NCBI GenBank assembly: GCA_039583705.1
Contig: JAVKSM010000070.1
Span: forward strand, 1 to 16,971
Length of the DNA: 16,971 nucleotides
DNA from: JAVKSM01 sp039583705
GTDB lineage: Bacteria > Actinomycetota > Actinomycetes > Mycobacteriales > Pseudonocardiaceae
Direction: 5' to 3'
A model generated the notes under the pieces. The model saw nothing but the letters and a program-made list of their open reading frames with translations, ran no database searches and was not told where the DNA came from. The position numbers and the translations under genes were made by a program. Positions within the stretch are counted from its first letter, which is position 1. Each line of letters starts with the position of its first letter. Shown one piece after another: positions 1 through 7,499 of the stretch.

Positions 1-51
1 CGGATCGGCGGCGACGCCGGAGCCAGCGAGGTCATCGTGCTGCGGATGTAA
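1..51 (+). pseudogene. opcA: opcA, upstream part ending at an in-frame TAA
   Basis: The first 16 codons read RIGGDAGASEVIVLRM and then TAA at 49-51. The same frame continues without a shift as GPLADQGAS and then MAIPLLLPDAPVVAWWPG, which is the conserved OpcA core. In the family this stretch runs straight through, with a tyrosine or similar residue where the TAA lies (…LRxYGPLAD…). A single TAC-to-TAA change would explain it. The gene's 5' part lies off the left edge. Seen: the stop and the matching sequence on both sides of it. Inferred: a nonsense mutation or a base-calling error. Confidence 0.8.
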
Positions 52-78
52 GGGCCGCTCGCCGACCAGGGTGCGAGC

Positions 79-852
79 ATGGCGATCCCGCTGCTCCTGC
101 CCGACGCCCCGGTCGTCGCCTGGTGGCCGGGCGAACCGCCGGCGTCTCCGTCGGCGGACCCGGTCGGACAGCTCGCGCAACGGCGCATCACCGACGCGTT
201 CGCGGCTCGCTCACCGAGCCGGGCGATCCAACGCAGGCGCACGACCTATGCCCCCGGTGACACCGACCTGGCCTGGACCCGGATCACGACTTGGCGGGCA
301 CTGCTGGCCGCCGCGCTGGACCAGCCGCCGCACGAGACGGTCAGCTCCGTCGAGGTCGCCGGCGAGGCCGAGTCGCCGTCCACCGACCTGCTCGCGGGCT
401 GGCTCGCGGCCCGGCTGCAGGTCCCGGTGAGCCGCAAGCGGGCCACCAGGGGCGAAGGCGTGGTCTCGGTCCGGCTGGAGCGGCGCTCCGGCCCGATCGA
501 GCTGACCCGGCCCGACGGCAAGGTCGGCACCCTCACCCAGCCGGGACAGCCCGACCGCCGGGTGGCGCTGCAGCGCAGGAAGGCGCGGGACTGCCTCGCC
601 GAGGAACTGCGGCGGTTGGATCCCGACGAGGTCTACGCCGAGGCTCTCGACGGTCTCACGAAGATCGCAAAGGGTGGCCGCAGGACACTCGGCGTCTCCC
701 ACGACGGCTCGGCCCGCCAGGGCGGCCGCAGCCCGGCGCAGGGCGCCGCCGCGGCCGGAGACCTGGCCGATGGTCCGGCGCAGCCCCTGCGGCACACCCC
801 GTCGGACACCGAGCCGCAGCACCCTCGGTCGCCGCACCAGGCGCGGCGGTGA
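79..852 (+). CDS. opcA: OpcA, glucose-6-phosphate dehydrogenase assembly protein, part downstream of an in-frame stop
   Basis: OpcA is needed for assembly or activity of glucose-6-phosphate dehydrogenase (Zwf) in actinobacteria and cyanobacteria. The open part starts at ATG 79 and gives 257 residues. The N-terminus IPLLLPDAPVVAWWPGEPP is a family hallmark, and the middle segment with SSVEVAGEAESPSTDLLAGW also fits. Normal length is about 300 residues, with the N-terminal half upstream of this ATG, so ATG 79 is an internal methionine rather than the natural start. It could serve for reinitiation 27 bases after the stop, with a weak AGGG upstream. The last 55 or so residues, after KIAKGG, form an Arg/Gln/Pro-rich tail without recognisable domain. 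The stop codon overlaps the GTG of pgl (GTGA). zwf is expected just left of the window. Whether a working protein is made is uncertain. Confidence 0.75.
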   Translation: MAIPLLLPDAPVVAWWPGEPPASPSADPVGQLAQRRITDAFAARSPSRAIQRRRTTYAPGDTDLAWTRITTWRALLAAALDQPPHETVSSVEVAGEAESPSTDLLAGWLAARLQVPVSRKRATRGEGVVSVRLERRSGPIELTRPDGKVGTLTQPGQPDRRVALQRRKARDCLAEELRRLDPDEVYAEALDGLTKIAKGGRRTLGVSHDGSARQGGRSPAQGAAAAGDLADGPAQPLRHTPSDTEPQHPRSPHQARR

Positions 853-1628
853 GCCCACCCGAGATCGTCGTGCACGCCGACCCGGACCGGCTGGCCGCGG
901 CGGTGGCGGCCCGACTGGTGACCCGGCTGGTCGATGCCCAGGCCGCGCGCGGCTCGGCGTCGCTGGTGCTCACCGGCGGGGGGATCGGCACCGCGATGCT
1001 CGCGACGCTGCGGGACATGCCGGCTCGCGACGCGGTGGACTGGTCCCGCGTCGACCTGTACTGGGGCGATGAGCGGTTCCTGCCGCTCGGGGACCGCGAG
1101 CGCAACGAGACGCAGGCGCGGGTGGCACTGCTCGACCACGTGCCGGTCGAGGAGGGCCGGGTGTTCCCCATGCCGGCCAGTGGGGGGCACTTCGGCGACG
1201 ACCCGGACGCCGCAGCCCAGGCCTACGCCCACATGCTCGCGGCCCACGCCCGTCCCGAGGACCACGGGCCGGTCCCCACGTTCGACGTCCTGTTGCTGGG
1301 AATGGGCGCCGAGGGCCACACCGCCTCGATCTTCCCGTCCTCCCCCGCCGTCTACGAGACCGAGCGCGTGGTCGTCGGGGTGCGCGGCGCTCCGAAGCCG
1401 CCGCCCACTCGCGTGTCGCTCACGCTGCCGGCGATCCGGGCCGCCGCGGAGGTGTGGATGGTCACGAGCGGCGAGGAGAAGGCCGCCGCGGTCGCGATGG
1501 CGCTCGGCGGTGCCGGCGAGGTGCAGGTGCCGGCGGCTGGCGCACGGGGCCGGCGACGCACCCTGTGGCTGCTCGACCGCACGGCAGCCGCCAAGCTGCC
1601 ACCCGATCTCATCTCACCGCTGGCCTGA
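849..1628 (+). CDS. pgl: 6-phosphogluconolactonase (DevB type)
   Basis: Hydrolyses 6-phosphogluconolactone to 6-phosphogluconate, the second step of the oxidative pentose-phosphate pathway, in the cytoplasm. It has 259 residues, the usual family length. The sugar-phosphate isomerase-like fold is marked by LTGGGIGTAM (41-50), VDLYWGDERFLPL (68-80), an N-E-T-Q-A region near 86-90, and the active-site loop GMGAEGHTASIFP (151-163), with the conserved histidine at 157. KPPPTRVSLTLPAI follows at 183-196. The start chosen is GTG 849, which overlaps the opcA stop in a GTGA arrangement and gives the family N-terminus (PEIVVHADPDRLAAAVA). The frame is open upstream to 291, but that part is opcA in another frame. 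The gene is cotranslated with opcA, so damage to opcA could also lower its expression. Confidence 0.95.
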   Translation: MSPPEIVVHADPDRLAAAVAARLVTRLVDAQAARGSASLVLTGGGIGTAMLATLRDMPARDAVDWSRVDLYWGDERFLPLGDRERNETQARVALLDHVPVEEGRVFPMPASGGHFGDDPDAAAQAYAHMLAAHARPEDHGPVPTFDVLLLGMGAEGHTASIFPSSPAVYETERVVVGVRGAPKPPPTRVSLTLPAIRAAAEVWMVTSGEEKAAAVAMALGGAGEVQVPAAGARGRRRTLWLLDRTAAAKLPPDLISPLA

Positions 1629-1634
1629 GCACGT

Positions 1635-1694
1635 CCTGACCCGGGCCCCTGCCGCAGGTGGCGTAGCCGCCCGGCCCGCCGGCCACCGGTCAGG
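1635..1694. terminator. possible bidirectional terminator between convergent pgl and rbpA
   Basis: The 66-base spacer between the pgl stop and the rbpA stop carries an inverted repeat: CCTGACC at 1635-1641 pairs with GGTCAGG at 1688-1694. Smaller GC-rich hairpins such as CCTGC/GCAGG lie inside it. There is no T tract, which is common in high-GC actinobacteria. Placement between two convergent genes is the main support. Confidence 0.35.
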
Positions 1695-2036
1695 TCAGCC
1701 TTCGCGCAGCGTTCGCAGCTTGCTGAGCGCCTCGTCGAGGATCGCCTCGCCGTCGTTGTCCGAGCGACGCTCCTTCACGTAGGCCAAGTGCGTCTTGTAC
1801 GGCTCGTTGTGCGGAGGCGCCGGCGGGTGCGCATGGTCGGTCCCGGCCGGGAGTCCGCAACGCGGGCAGTCCCACAGCTTCGGTTGCTCGGCGTCGGCGG
1901 CGAACGACGGCCGCGTCTCGTGGCCGTTCGCGCACCAGTACGACACCCGACGGCGCGGCACCGACTCACCGCGCTCCGACTCACCCATCGGCCCGGCGCC
2001 GACCCGTGTCCCGCGGATCGCATTGCCACTCGCCAT
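1695..2036 (-). CDS. rbpA: RNA polymerase-binding protein RbpA
   Basis: RbpA is an actinobacterial general transcription factor that binds the RNA polymerase beta subunit and group I/II sigma factors and stabilises the open promoter complex. The product has 113 residues. The N-terminal tail GNAIRGTRVGAG matches the conserved RALRGSRLGA-type tail. A zinc-binding core follows, with Cys35 and His39 (YWCANGHE) and Cys57 and Cys60 (WDCPRCG). The linker and C-terminal sigma-interaction helix contain PYKTHLAYVKERRS, where relatives have …THWDMLxERRS…. ATG 2036 is the start; GAGGG lies just upstream. It is transcribed away from secG across 56 bases and converges with pgl. I saw no clear promoter in the spacer. 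Confidence 0.93.
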   Translation of the reverse strand: MASGNAIRGTRVGAGPMGESERGESVPRRRVSYWCANGHETRPSFAADAEQPKLWDCPRCGLPAGTDHAHPPAPPHNEPYKTHLAYVKERRSDNDGEAILDEALSKLRTLREG

Positions 2037-2092
2037 CGGCCCTCACACCCCCACGACGTTGTGTACTGCGACGGCGGGCAGCAGCCGCGGTC

Positions 2093-2329
2093 TCACCCGC
2101 CGACCTTGACCAGCAGTCCGGTCCCGACGATGGAGATCACCCAGACCGCTCCCACGAACAGGGTGATCCGGTCGAGGTTCTTCTCCACGACGCTCGACCC
2201 GGACAGGCTCGACTGCATGCCGCCCCCGAACAAGGTGGACAGCCCGCCGCCACGGCCCCGGTGCAGCAGGATGAGGAGCACGAGCAGGACGCTTGAGACG
2301 ATCAAGGTGATCTGCAGGAAGAGCTTCAT
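2093..2329 (-). CDS. secG: SecG, preprotein translocase subunit
   Basis: Small integral membrane subunit of the SecYEG translocon that assists SecA-driven protein export. The product has 78 residues with two hydrophobic helices at about 4-22 and 54-74. The polar loop between them holds the family signature HRGRGGGLSTLFGGG (23-37), followed by SSVVEKNLDRIT. The ATG at 2329 is preceded by GAGG at a spacing of 5 bases (plus-strand 2335-2338). It follows tpiA by 50 bases, as in many actinobacteria, where secG closes the gap-pgk-tpiA cluster. Phosphoenolpyruvate carboxylase, found near here in some relatives, is absent. Confidence 0.95.
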   Translation of the reverse strand: MKLFLQITLIVSSVLLVLLILLHRGRGGGLSTLFGGGMQSSLSGSSVVEKNLDRITLFVGAVWVISIVGTGLLVKVGG

Positions 2330-2379
2330 GTCGTCCTCATGCGAGAAAGCGTGCTGGTCCGTTCAGAGCTTACCTGGCC

Positions 2380-3168
2380 TCACGCGGGCAGCGGTCCCCC
2401 GGCTGCCAGCGCGCAGAGTGTCGCGAAGCCGGTGGGGTCCAGGCTCGCGCCCCCGACCAGCGCTCCGTCCACGTCCGGCGCTCTGACCAGGTCCGCGACG
2501 TTGTCGGGTTTCACCGACCCGCCGTAGAGCACCCGCACCTCGCCGGCCACGTCCGAGCCGAACGACTCGGCGAGGCGGGCCCGCAGCGCCCCACACACCT
2601 CCTGGGCGTCAGCCGCAGTGGCGACCCGACCGGTCCCGATCGCCCAGATCGGCTCGTAGGCCAGCACCACCGACCGGACCTGCTCGGCGGGTCGGCCGGC
2701 CAGCACGGCGTCGAGCTGGCCGGTGCTGTGCGCGATGTGCCCGCCCGCCTCCCGCACCGCCAGTCCCTCGCCGACGCAGAGGATGGGCGTGATCGAATGA
2801 CGTAGCGCGGCGTCCACCTTCGACGACACGGTCGCGTCGTCCTCGTGGTGGTGCTCGCGCCGCTCGGAGTGGCCGACGACGACGTAGCGGCAACCGAGCT
2901 TGGCCAGCATCGGGCCGGAGACGTCGCCGGTGTACGCGCCGGAGTCGTGCGGGGAGAGATCCTGGGCACCGAAGCGGATGGGCATGTCGTCGCCCTCGAT
3001 GACGGTCTGCACACTGCGCAGCGAGGTGAACGGCGGCAGCACAGCCACCTCGACCTTGTCGAAGTACTTCTCAGGCAGCGCGAAGAACAGCTTCTGCACC
3101 AGCCCGATGGCCTCCAGGTGGGTGAGGTTCATCTTCCAGTTGCCGGCGATCAGCGGCATCCGGCTCAT
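2380..3168 (-). CDS. tpiA: Triosephosphate isomerase
   Basis: Interconverts dihydroxyacetone phosphate and glyceraldehyde 3-phosphate in glycolysis and gluconeogenesis. The product has 262 residues, the standard TIM-barrel length. Catalytic residues are visible: Lys12 in GNWKMN, His100 in VVVGHSERR, and Glu172 in AYEPIWAIGTG with the mobile loop after it. The phosphate-binding LYGGSVKPDN lies at 214-223 and ALVGGASL at 236-243. ATG 3168 was chosen because it gives the canonical MSRMPLIAGNWKMN start, has GGAAGG upstream, and overlaps the pgk stop (ATGA). The frame stays open further upstream, but that is pgk in another frame. Third gene of the gap-pgk-tpiA operon. Confidence 0.97.
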   Translation of the reverse strand: MSRMPLIAGNWKMNLTHLEAIGLVQKLFFALPEKYFDKVEVAVLPPFTSLRSVQTVIEGDDMPIRFGAQDLSPHDSGAYTGDVSGPMLAKLGCRYVVVGHSERREHHHEDDATVSSKVDAALRHSITPILCVGEGLAVREAGGHIAHSTGQLDAVLAGRPAEQVRSVVLAYEPIWAIGTGRVATAADAQEVCGALRARLAESFGSDVAGEVRVLYGGSVKPDNVADLVRAPDVDGALVGGASLDPTGFATLCALAAGGPLPA

Positions 3169-4385
3169 CGGCCGCCTTCCTTCGACGCGGTCCGTTCCAG
3201 GACTTCGACACCGGGCAGCGTCGCACCCTCCAGGAACTCCAGGGACGCACCGCCGCCGGTGGAGATGTGCGAGAAGGCGGCCTCGTCCAGCCCGAGCAAC
3301 CGGATCGCGGCTGCCGAGTCGCCCCCGCCGACCACGCTGAACGCGTCGCCGTCGGCGATCGCCTGCGCCACACCGCGGGTGCCGTCGGCGAACGGGGCCA
3401 GCTCGAACACGCCGAGCGGGCCGTTCCAGAACACGGTCCGGGCGCCGCGCAGCGCGGCGGCGAAGCCGCGCACCGACTCCGGGCCGACGTCCAGGCCCTT
3501 CCAGCCGTCCGGGACCGCACCGGCGCTCACCGTGCGCACCTCGGCCTCCGGCGCGACCTGGCGGGCCACCACCACGTCGGTCGGCAGCACGAGCTTGTCC
3601 CCGTGGGTGGCGAGCAGCTCCCGGCACGTCTCGATCATCCCGGGCTCCAGCAGCGAGTCGCCCACCCTCCCGCCCGCCGCGGCGAGGAACGTGAAGCACA
3701 TGCCGCCTCCGATGAGCAGCCGGTCCACCGCCGGCAGCAGCGCCGAGAGCACGCCGAGCTTGTCGGAGACCTTCGAGCCGCCGAGGACCACGACGTAGGG
3801 CCGCTCGGGTGAGCCGGTGAGCCGGTGCAGCACCTTCAGCTCCGCGGACACCAGGCCCCCGGCGTAGCCAGACAGGTCGAACGCGATGTCGTAGACCGAG
3901 GCCTGCTTGCGGTGCACGACCCCGAAACCGTCGGAGACGAAGGCCGCGTCGGGACCGACCAACGCCGCGAGCTCGCCGGCCAGCGCGGCGCGCTCGGCGT
4001 CCTCCCGGCTCGTCTCCCGTGCATCGAACCGGACGTTGGCCAGCAGCCCTACCGAGCCGTCGCCGAGCGTGTCGGCGAGCTTGCGGGCCGACGGTCCGGT
4101 CACGTCGTCGGCGAGCTCAACCGGCTCGCCGAGCAGCTCGCCGAGCCGGGCCGCCACCGGTGCCAGCGAGAACGCCGGGTCCGGCGCGCCCTTCGGACGT
4201 CCGAGGTGGGCGACGACGAGCGCCCTCGCCCCGGCGTCCGCGAGCGAGCGCAGGGTCGGGAGCGAAGCCCGGATCCGGCCGTCATCAGTGATCGTGGTGC
4301 CGTCGAGGGGCACGTTGAGGTCGCTGCGTACCAGCACGCCGCGACCCGCGACGCCCCCGGCGAGCAGGTCGTCGATCGTCCGCAT
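3165..4385 (-). CDS. pgk: Phosphoglycerate kinase
   Basis: Transfers the acyl phosphate of 1,3-bisphosphoglycerate to ADP, the first ATP-yielding step of glycolysis. The product has 406 residues, near the usual 390-415. Landmarks in order: substrate loop VLVRSDLNVPLDG (17-29), AHLGRPKG, hinge region DGFGVVHRKQASV, nucleotide site GGSKVSDKLGVL, FWNGPLGVFE, and the C-terminal VGGGDSAAAIR and HISTGGGASLEFLEG. The start ATG 4385 shares one base with the gap stop (TGATG), and the TGA end overlaps the ATG of tpiA. Both junctions indicate translational coupling within the operon. No key residue appears missing. Confidence 0.97.
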   Translation of the reverse strand: MRTIDDLLAGGVAGRGVLVRSDLNVPLDGTTITDDGRIRASLPTLRSLADAGARALVVAHLGRPKGAPDPAFSLAPVAARLGELLGEPVELADDVTGPSARKLADTLGDGSVGLLANVRFDARETSREDAERAALAGELAALVGPDAAFVSDGFGVVHRKQASVYDIAFDLSGYAGGLVSAELKVLHRLTGSPERPYVVVLGGSKVSDKLGVLSALLPAVDRLLIGGGMCFTFLAAAGGRVGDSLLEPGMIETCRELLATHGDKLVLPTDVVVARQVAPEAEVRTVSAGAVPDGWKGLDVGPESVRGFAAALRGARTVFWNGPLGVFELAPFADGTRGVAQAIADGDAFSVVGGGDSAAAIRLLGLDEAAFSHISTGGGASLEFLEGATLPGVEVLERTASKEGGR

Positions 4386-5389
4386 CACAGCTTGGCGGCG
4401 ACGAGCGCGATGACGTCGGCCAACCGGTGGGAATAGCCCCACTCGTTGTCGTACCAGCCGACGATCTTCACTTCCTGGTCGATGACCTTCGTCAGCGGGC
4501 CGTCCAGGATGCAGGACGCCGGGTCGCCGACGATGTCGCTGGACACGAGCGGCTCTTCGCTGTAGCGCAGGATGCCCTTGAGCGGCCCATCCGCCGCCGC
4601 CCGGAACGCCGCGTTGACCTCCTCGACGCTCGTCGGGCGCGAGACGGTCGCGGTCATGTCGGTGACCGAGCCGGTGGGGATCGGCACCCGCAGGGCGTAG
4701 CCGTCGAGCTTGCCCGACAGCTCGCTGAGCACCAGGCCGATGGCCTTGGCGGCGCCGGTGCTCGTCGGCACCACGTTGACGGCCGCCGCCCGCGCGCGGC
4801 GCAGATCCTTGTGCGGGCCGTCCTGCAGGTTCTGGTCCTGCGTATAGGCGTGGATGGTCGTCATGAGGCCCCGTTCGACGGTGAAGCTGTCGTGCAGCAC
4901 CTTCGCCATCGGAGCCAGGCAGTTCGTGGTGCAGGAGGCGTTGGAGATCACGGTCTGGGAGCCGTCGTAGGCGTCGTCGTTGACGCCGAGCACCATGGTG
5001 AGATCCTCGCCGCTGGCCGGCGCCGAGATGATGACCTTCTTCGCGCCGCCCTCGTCGACGTGCCGACGGGCGTCGGCGGCCTTGGTGAACAAGCCGGTGG
5101 ATTCGACGACGACGTCCACGCCGAGCTCGCCCCACGGCAACTTGCCCGGGTCCCGCTCGGCGAGCGCCCGGATCGTCCGGCCACCCACCCGGATCCCCTC
5201 GTCGGTGACCGACACCTCCTCGTCCAGCCGGCCGATGACGCTGTCGTAGCGCAGCAGGTGCGCCATGGTCTTCACGTCACCGAGGTCGTTGAACGCGACG
5301 ATCTGGATGTCATGCCGGCTGGCCCGCACAGCCCGCCACAGGTTCCTGCCGATACGACCGAATCCGTTGACTCCCACGCGGACGGTCAC
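4385..5389 (-). CDS. gap: Glyceraldehyde-3-phosphate dehydrogenase, type I
   Basis: NAD-dependent oxidation and phosphorylation of glyceraldehyde 3-phosphate to 1,3-bisphosphoglycerate. The product has 334 residues. The Rossmann motif VGVNGFGRIGRN lies at 5-16. The aspartate that selects NAD is in AFNDLGD (32-38). The catalytic motif SNASCTTNC places the nucleophile at Cys153, and His180 lies in TTIHAYT. NVVPTSTGAAKA and the C-terminal WYDNEWGYSHR are also present. The start is GTG 5389, supported by GGGAGG six bases upstream (plus-strand 5396-5401) and by the fit to the family N-terminus. First gene of the gap-pgk-tpiA set; 100 bases separate it from whiA. Confidence 0.97.
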   Translation of the reverse strand: MTVRVGVNGFGRIGRNLWRAVRASRHDIQIVAFNDLGDVKTMAHLLRYDSVIGRLDEEVSVTDEGIRVGGRTIRALAERDPGKLPWGELGVDVVVESTGLFTKAADARRHVDEGGAKKVIISAPASGEDLTMVLGVNDDAYDGSQTVISNASCTTNCLAPMAKVLHDSFTVERGLMTTIHAYTQDQNLQDGPHKDLRRARAAAVNVVPTSTGAAKAIGLVLSELSGKLDGYALRVPIPTGSVTDMTATVSRPTSVEEVNAAFRAAADGPLKGILRYSEEPLVSSDIVGDPASCILDGPLTKVIDQEVKIVGWYDNEWGYSHRLADVIALVAAKL

Positions 5390-5395
5390 GATGCG

Positions 5396-5401
5396 CCTCC
5401 C
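5396..5401 (-). promoter_or_regulatory. ribosome binding site of gap
   Basis: GGGAGG on the minus strand lies six bases before GTG 5389 and decides for this GTG as the gap start. In the same spacer a TAGGCT hexamer (minus strand, plus-strand positions 5431-5436) could be a -10 element, but no -35 match is visible, so no promoter is claimed. Confidence 0.6.
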
Positions 5402-5443
5402 ACTCTCGCCCCTACTGACTCTGGCCGTACAGCCTAGCCAGGT

Positions 5444-5466
5444 GCACCCCGCGTACGGGGGAGTGC
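5444..5466 (-). terminator. candidate hairpin terminator after whiA
   Basis: About 24-46 bases past the whiA stop the minus strand can fold CCCCG-TACG-CGGGG, with an outer GCA/TGC pair separated by a three-base bulge. No T tract follows. The place, between whiA and the gap operon, fits a terminator or attenuator, but read-through is equally possible. Confidence 0.35.
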
Positions 5467-5489
5467 GGTGGTGGTCTGCGCCGCGTCGC

Positions 5490-6470
5490 TCACCCGTCGA
5501 GCATCTCGGGGGTCACCACCGACGCCGTGTCGGGCACCCGCAGGTCACGGGCGCGCCTGTCGGCCATCGCCAGCAGCCGTCGGATCCGGCCGGCGATCGC
5601 GTCCTTGGTCATGGGCGGCTCGGCGAGCTGGCCCAGCTCCTCGAGCGAGGCCTGCTTGTGCTCCAGCCGCAGCCGCCCGGCGACGATGAGGTGGTCGGGC
5701 ACGTCGTCGCCGAGCAGGTCCAGGGCACGCTGCACGCGGGCGGCCGCGGCCACCGCCGCGCGCGCCGAGCGCCGCAGGTTGGCGTCGTCGAAGTTGGCGA
5801 GCCGGTTAGCGGTGGCCCGCACCTCCCGGCGCATCCGGCGCTCCTCCCAGGCCAGCACCGAGGAATGCGCCCCGATCCGGGTGAGCAGCGCGCTGATGGC
5901 CTCGGCGTCGCGCACCACGACCCGGTCCGCGCCGCGCACCTCGCGGGCCTTGGCCGGAACGCCCAGCCGGCGGGCCGCGCCCACCAGCGCCAGCGCGGCC
6001 TCCGGACCGGGGCTGGTGACCTCGAGGGCCGAGGAGCGCCCGGGCTCGGTGAGCGAACCGTGCGCCAGGAACGCGCCGCGCCAGGCCGCCTCGGCGTCGC
6101 AGACACCCCCCGACACCACGTGCGGCGGCAGGCCGCGGACGGGGCGGCCGCGCAGATCCAGCAGCCCGGTCTGGCGGGCGAGGCCCTCACCGTCGCGGAT
6201 CACGCGCACCACGTACCGGCTGCCCTTGCGCAGGCCGCCCGGAGAGACGACGTGGATGTCGGGCGCGTGCCCGAACAGCTCGGTGATCTCCTTGCGGAGC
6301 CGGCGAGCCGCCGCCCCGGTGTCCAGCTCGGCCTCCACGACGACCCGGCCGCCGACGATGTGCAGGCCACCGGCGAAGCGAAGCACCGAGGAGACCTCGG
6401 CCCGCCGGCAGCACGTCTTGGCGACCGGGAGCCGGGACAGCTCGTCCTTCACCGCCGCGGTCATCGCCAC
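5490..6470 (-). CDS. whiA: WhiA, sporulation/cell-division transcription regulator
   Basis: WhiA is a DNA-binding protein conserved in Gram-positive bacteria. In Streptomyces it acts with WhiB to switch on sporulation septation genes; elsewhere it influences division and chromosome segregation. The product has 326 residues. The N-terminal half is a homing-endonuclease-like (LAGLIDADG) fold: ELSRLP, CCRRAEVSSVLRFAGGLH, GAFLAHGSLTEPGRS. The C-terminal half is a helix-turn-helix domain: NFDDANLRRSARAA, then LEELGQLAEPPMTKDAIAGR. No endonuclease activity is expected in this family. The start GTG 6470 has GGAGGAGGG about 5 bases upstream; ATG 6464, two codons in, is the alternative. It follows yvcK by 30 bases, the standard rapZ-yvcK-whiA order. 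Confidence 0.96.
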   Translation of the reverse strand: MAMTAAVKDELSRLPVAKTCCRRAEVSSVLRFAGGLHIVGGRVVVEAELDTGAAARRLRKEITELFGHAPDIHVVSPGGLRKGSRYVVRVIRDGEGLARQTGLLDLRGRPVRGLPPHVVSGGVCDAEAAWRGAFLAHGSLTEPGRSSALEVTSPGPEAALALVGAARRLGVPAKAREVRGADRVVVRDAEAISALLTRIGAHSSVLAWEERRMRREVRATANRLANFDDANLRRSARAAVAAAARVQRALDLLGDDVPDHLIVAGRLRLEHKQASLEELGQLAEPPMTKDAIAGRIRRLLAMADRRARDLRVPDTASVVTPEMLDG

Positions 6471-6500
6471 CGCTGCCCTCCTCCCTGTCGTCCCCCGCTC

Positions 6501-7457
6501 TCACCTCTCCTGCCGGCAGGTCCCGGCCAACGGCCCCACGGCCTCCCGGATCGCTCCGGCCAGCGCCACCGGGTCGTGCCGCGGCGAGCCGTCGGGAGCG
6601 GCGATCCGCCCGAACCAGGCCCGTGCACCGAACCTCGCGGCGGCCCGCCGCAGCCGCTGGGGCGCCGGCACTGCAAGCTCGTCGGCGAGGACGACGTCCA
6701 AGCGGAGCCGCGGTGCGTGCTGGGAGAGTACGTGCAGGTGCTGCTCGGGTGAGAATCCCGCCGTCTCCCCGGCCTCCGGGGCCAGGTTGAGCACCACCAG
6801 CCGCCGGGCCGGGGAGCCGCACAGCGCCTCGTGCAGCTCGGGAACGAGCAGGTGCGGCAGCACGCTGGTGAACCAGGATCCGGGACCGAGCAGGACGAGG
6901 TCTGCGGCTCCGATCGCGGCGACCGCCTGCGGGCACGCCGGTGGGCGCCGCGGGTCCAGCCGGACCTGCCGGACCCGGCTGAGTGTGGTGGCCACCGCGA
7001 ACTGTCCCCGGATCCGGTGCACCCCCGCGGGATCCCCGTCCAGCCCGTCGACGTCGGCTTCGATCTCCACGCCGACGCAGCTCATCGGCAGCACCCGGCC
7101 GCGGACGCCGAGCAGCCGACGGGCCTCGTCCAGCGCGGCCACCGGGTCACCGAGGACCTCGAGCAGCCCGGCCAGCACGAGGTTCCCGACAGCGTGCCCG
7201 GCGAGCGCCCCGGTGCCCCCGAATCGATGCTGGAACACGCTGTTCCACCGGGCGGGACCGGCGGCGGCGGCGGCGAGCGCGGACAGCGCCATCCGCAGGT
7301 CGCCGAGCGGGAGCACGCCAAGCTCGCGGCGCAGCCGGCCGGAGGATCCGCCGTCGTCGGCCACCGTGACGACGGCGGTGACGTCGTCGGTGAGCAGCCG
7401 CAGCGCCGACAGTGTGGCGGACAGTCCGTGCCCCCCGCCGAGTGCTACGGCTTTCAT
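6501..7457 (-). CDS. yvcK: YvcK/CofD-like protein (gluconeogenesis factor family)
   Basis: Cytoplasmic protein of the CofD-like superfamily. In Bacillus YvcK binds UDP-sugars and is needed on gluconeogenic carbon sources; in mycobacteria the homologue CuvA links to cell-wall synthesis. The product has 318 residues. The N-terminal nucleotide-binding motif is ALGGGHGLSATL (5-16), followed by VTVADDGGSSGRLRREL, which is diagnostic of the family. LPLGDLRMAL, GHAVGNL and VLLGPGSWFTSVLPHLLVP are further family blocks. ATG 7457 is preceded by AAGGGGGAA. The gene is spaced 42 bases from rapZ and 30 from whiA and probably belongs to their operon. The biochemical function is not settled for the family. 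Confidence 0.94.
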   Translation of the reverse strand: MKAVALGGGHGLSATLSALRLLTDDVTAVVTVADDGGSSGRLRRELGVLPLGDLRMALSALAAAAAGPARWNSVFQHRFGGTGALAGHAVGNLVLAGLLEVLGDPVAALDEARRLLGVRGRVLPMSCVGVEIEADVDGLDGDPAGVHRIRGQFAVATTLSRVRQVRLDPRRPPACPQAVAAIGAADLVLLGPGSWFTSVLPHLLVPELHEALCGSPARRLVVLNLAPEAGETAGFSPEQHLHVLSQHAPRLRLDVVLADELAVPAPQRLRRAAARFGARAWFGRIAAPDGSPRHDPVALAGAIREAVGPLAGTCRQER

Positions 7458-7475
7458 GGCTTCCCCCTTGTGAGT

Positions 7476-7497
7476 AGGTCTCGCGCAGGTCTCGCGC
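7476..7497. repeat. 11-bp perfect tandem duplication in the rapZ-yvcK spacer
   Basis: AGGTCTCGCGC occurs twice in direct succession, at 7476-7486 and 7487-7497. A nine-base part, CTCGCGCCC, recurs at 7491-7499 and 7503-7511, on either side of the rapZ stop codon. The spacer is 42 bases long, so the duplication makes up half of it. It lies outside the yvcK Shine-Dalgarno sequence. Confidence 0.85.
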
Positions 7498-7499
7498 CC

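Noticed and set aside
49..51. TAA as a recoded codon or programmed read-through in opcA
   Set aside because: TAA is not used for selenocysteine or pyrrolysine, and no recoding structure is evident. A point mutation or error is simpler.
291..848. N-terminal extension of pgl upstream of GTG 849
   Set aside because: The extension is opcA read in another frame; the family N-terminus begins at 849.
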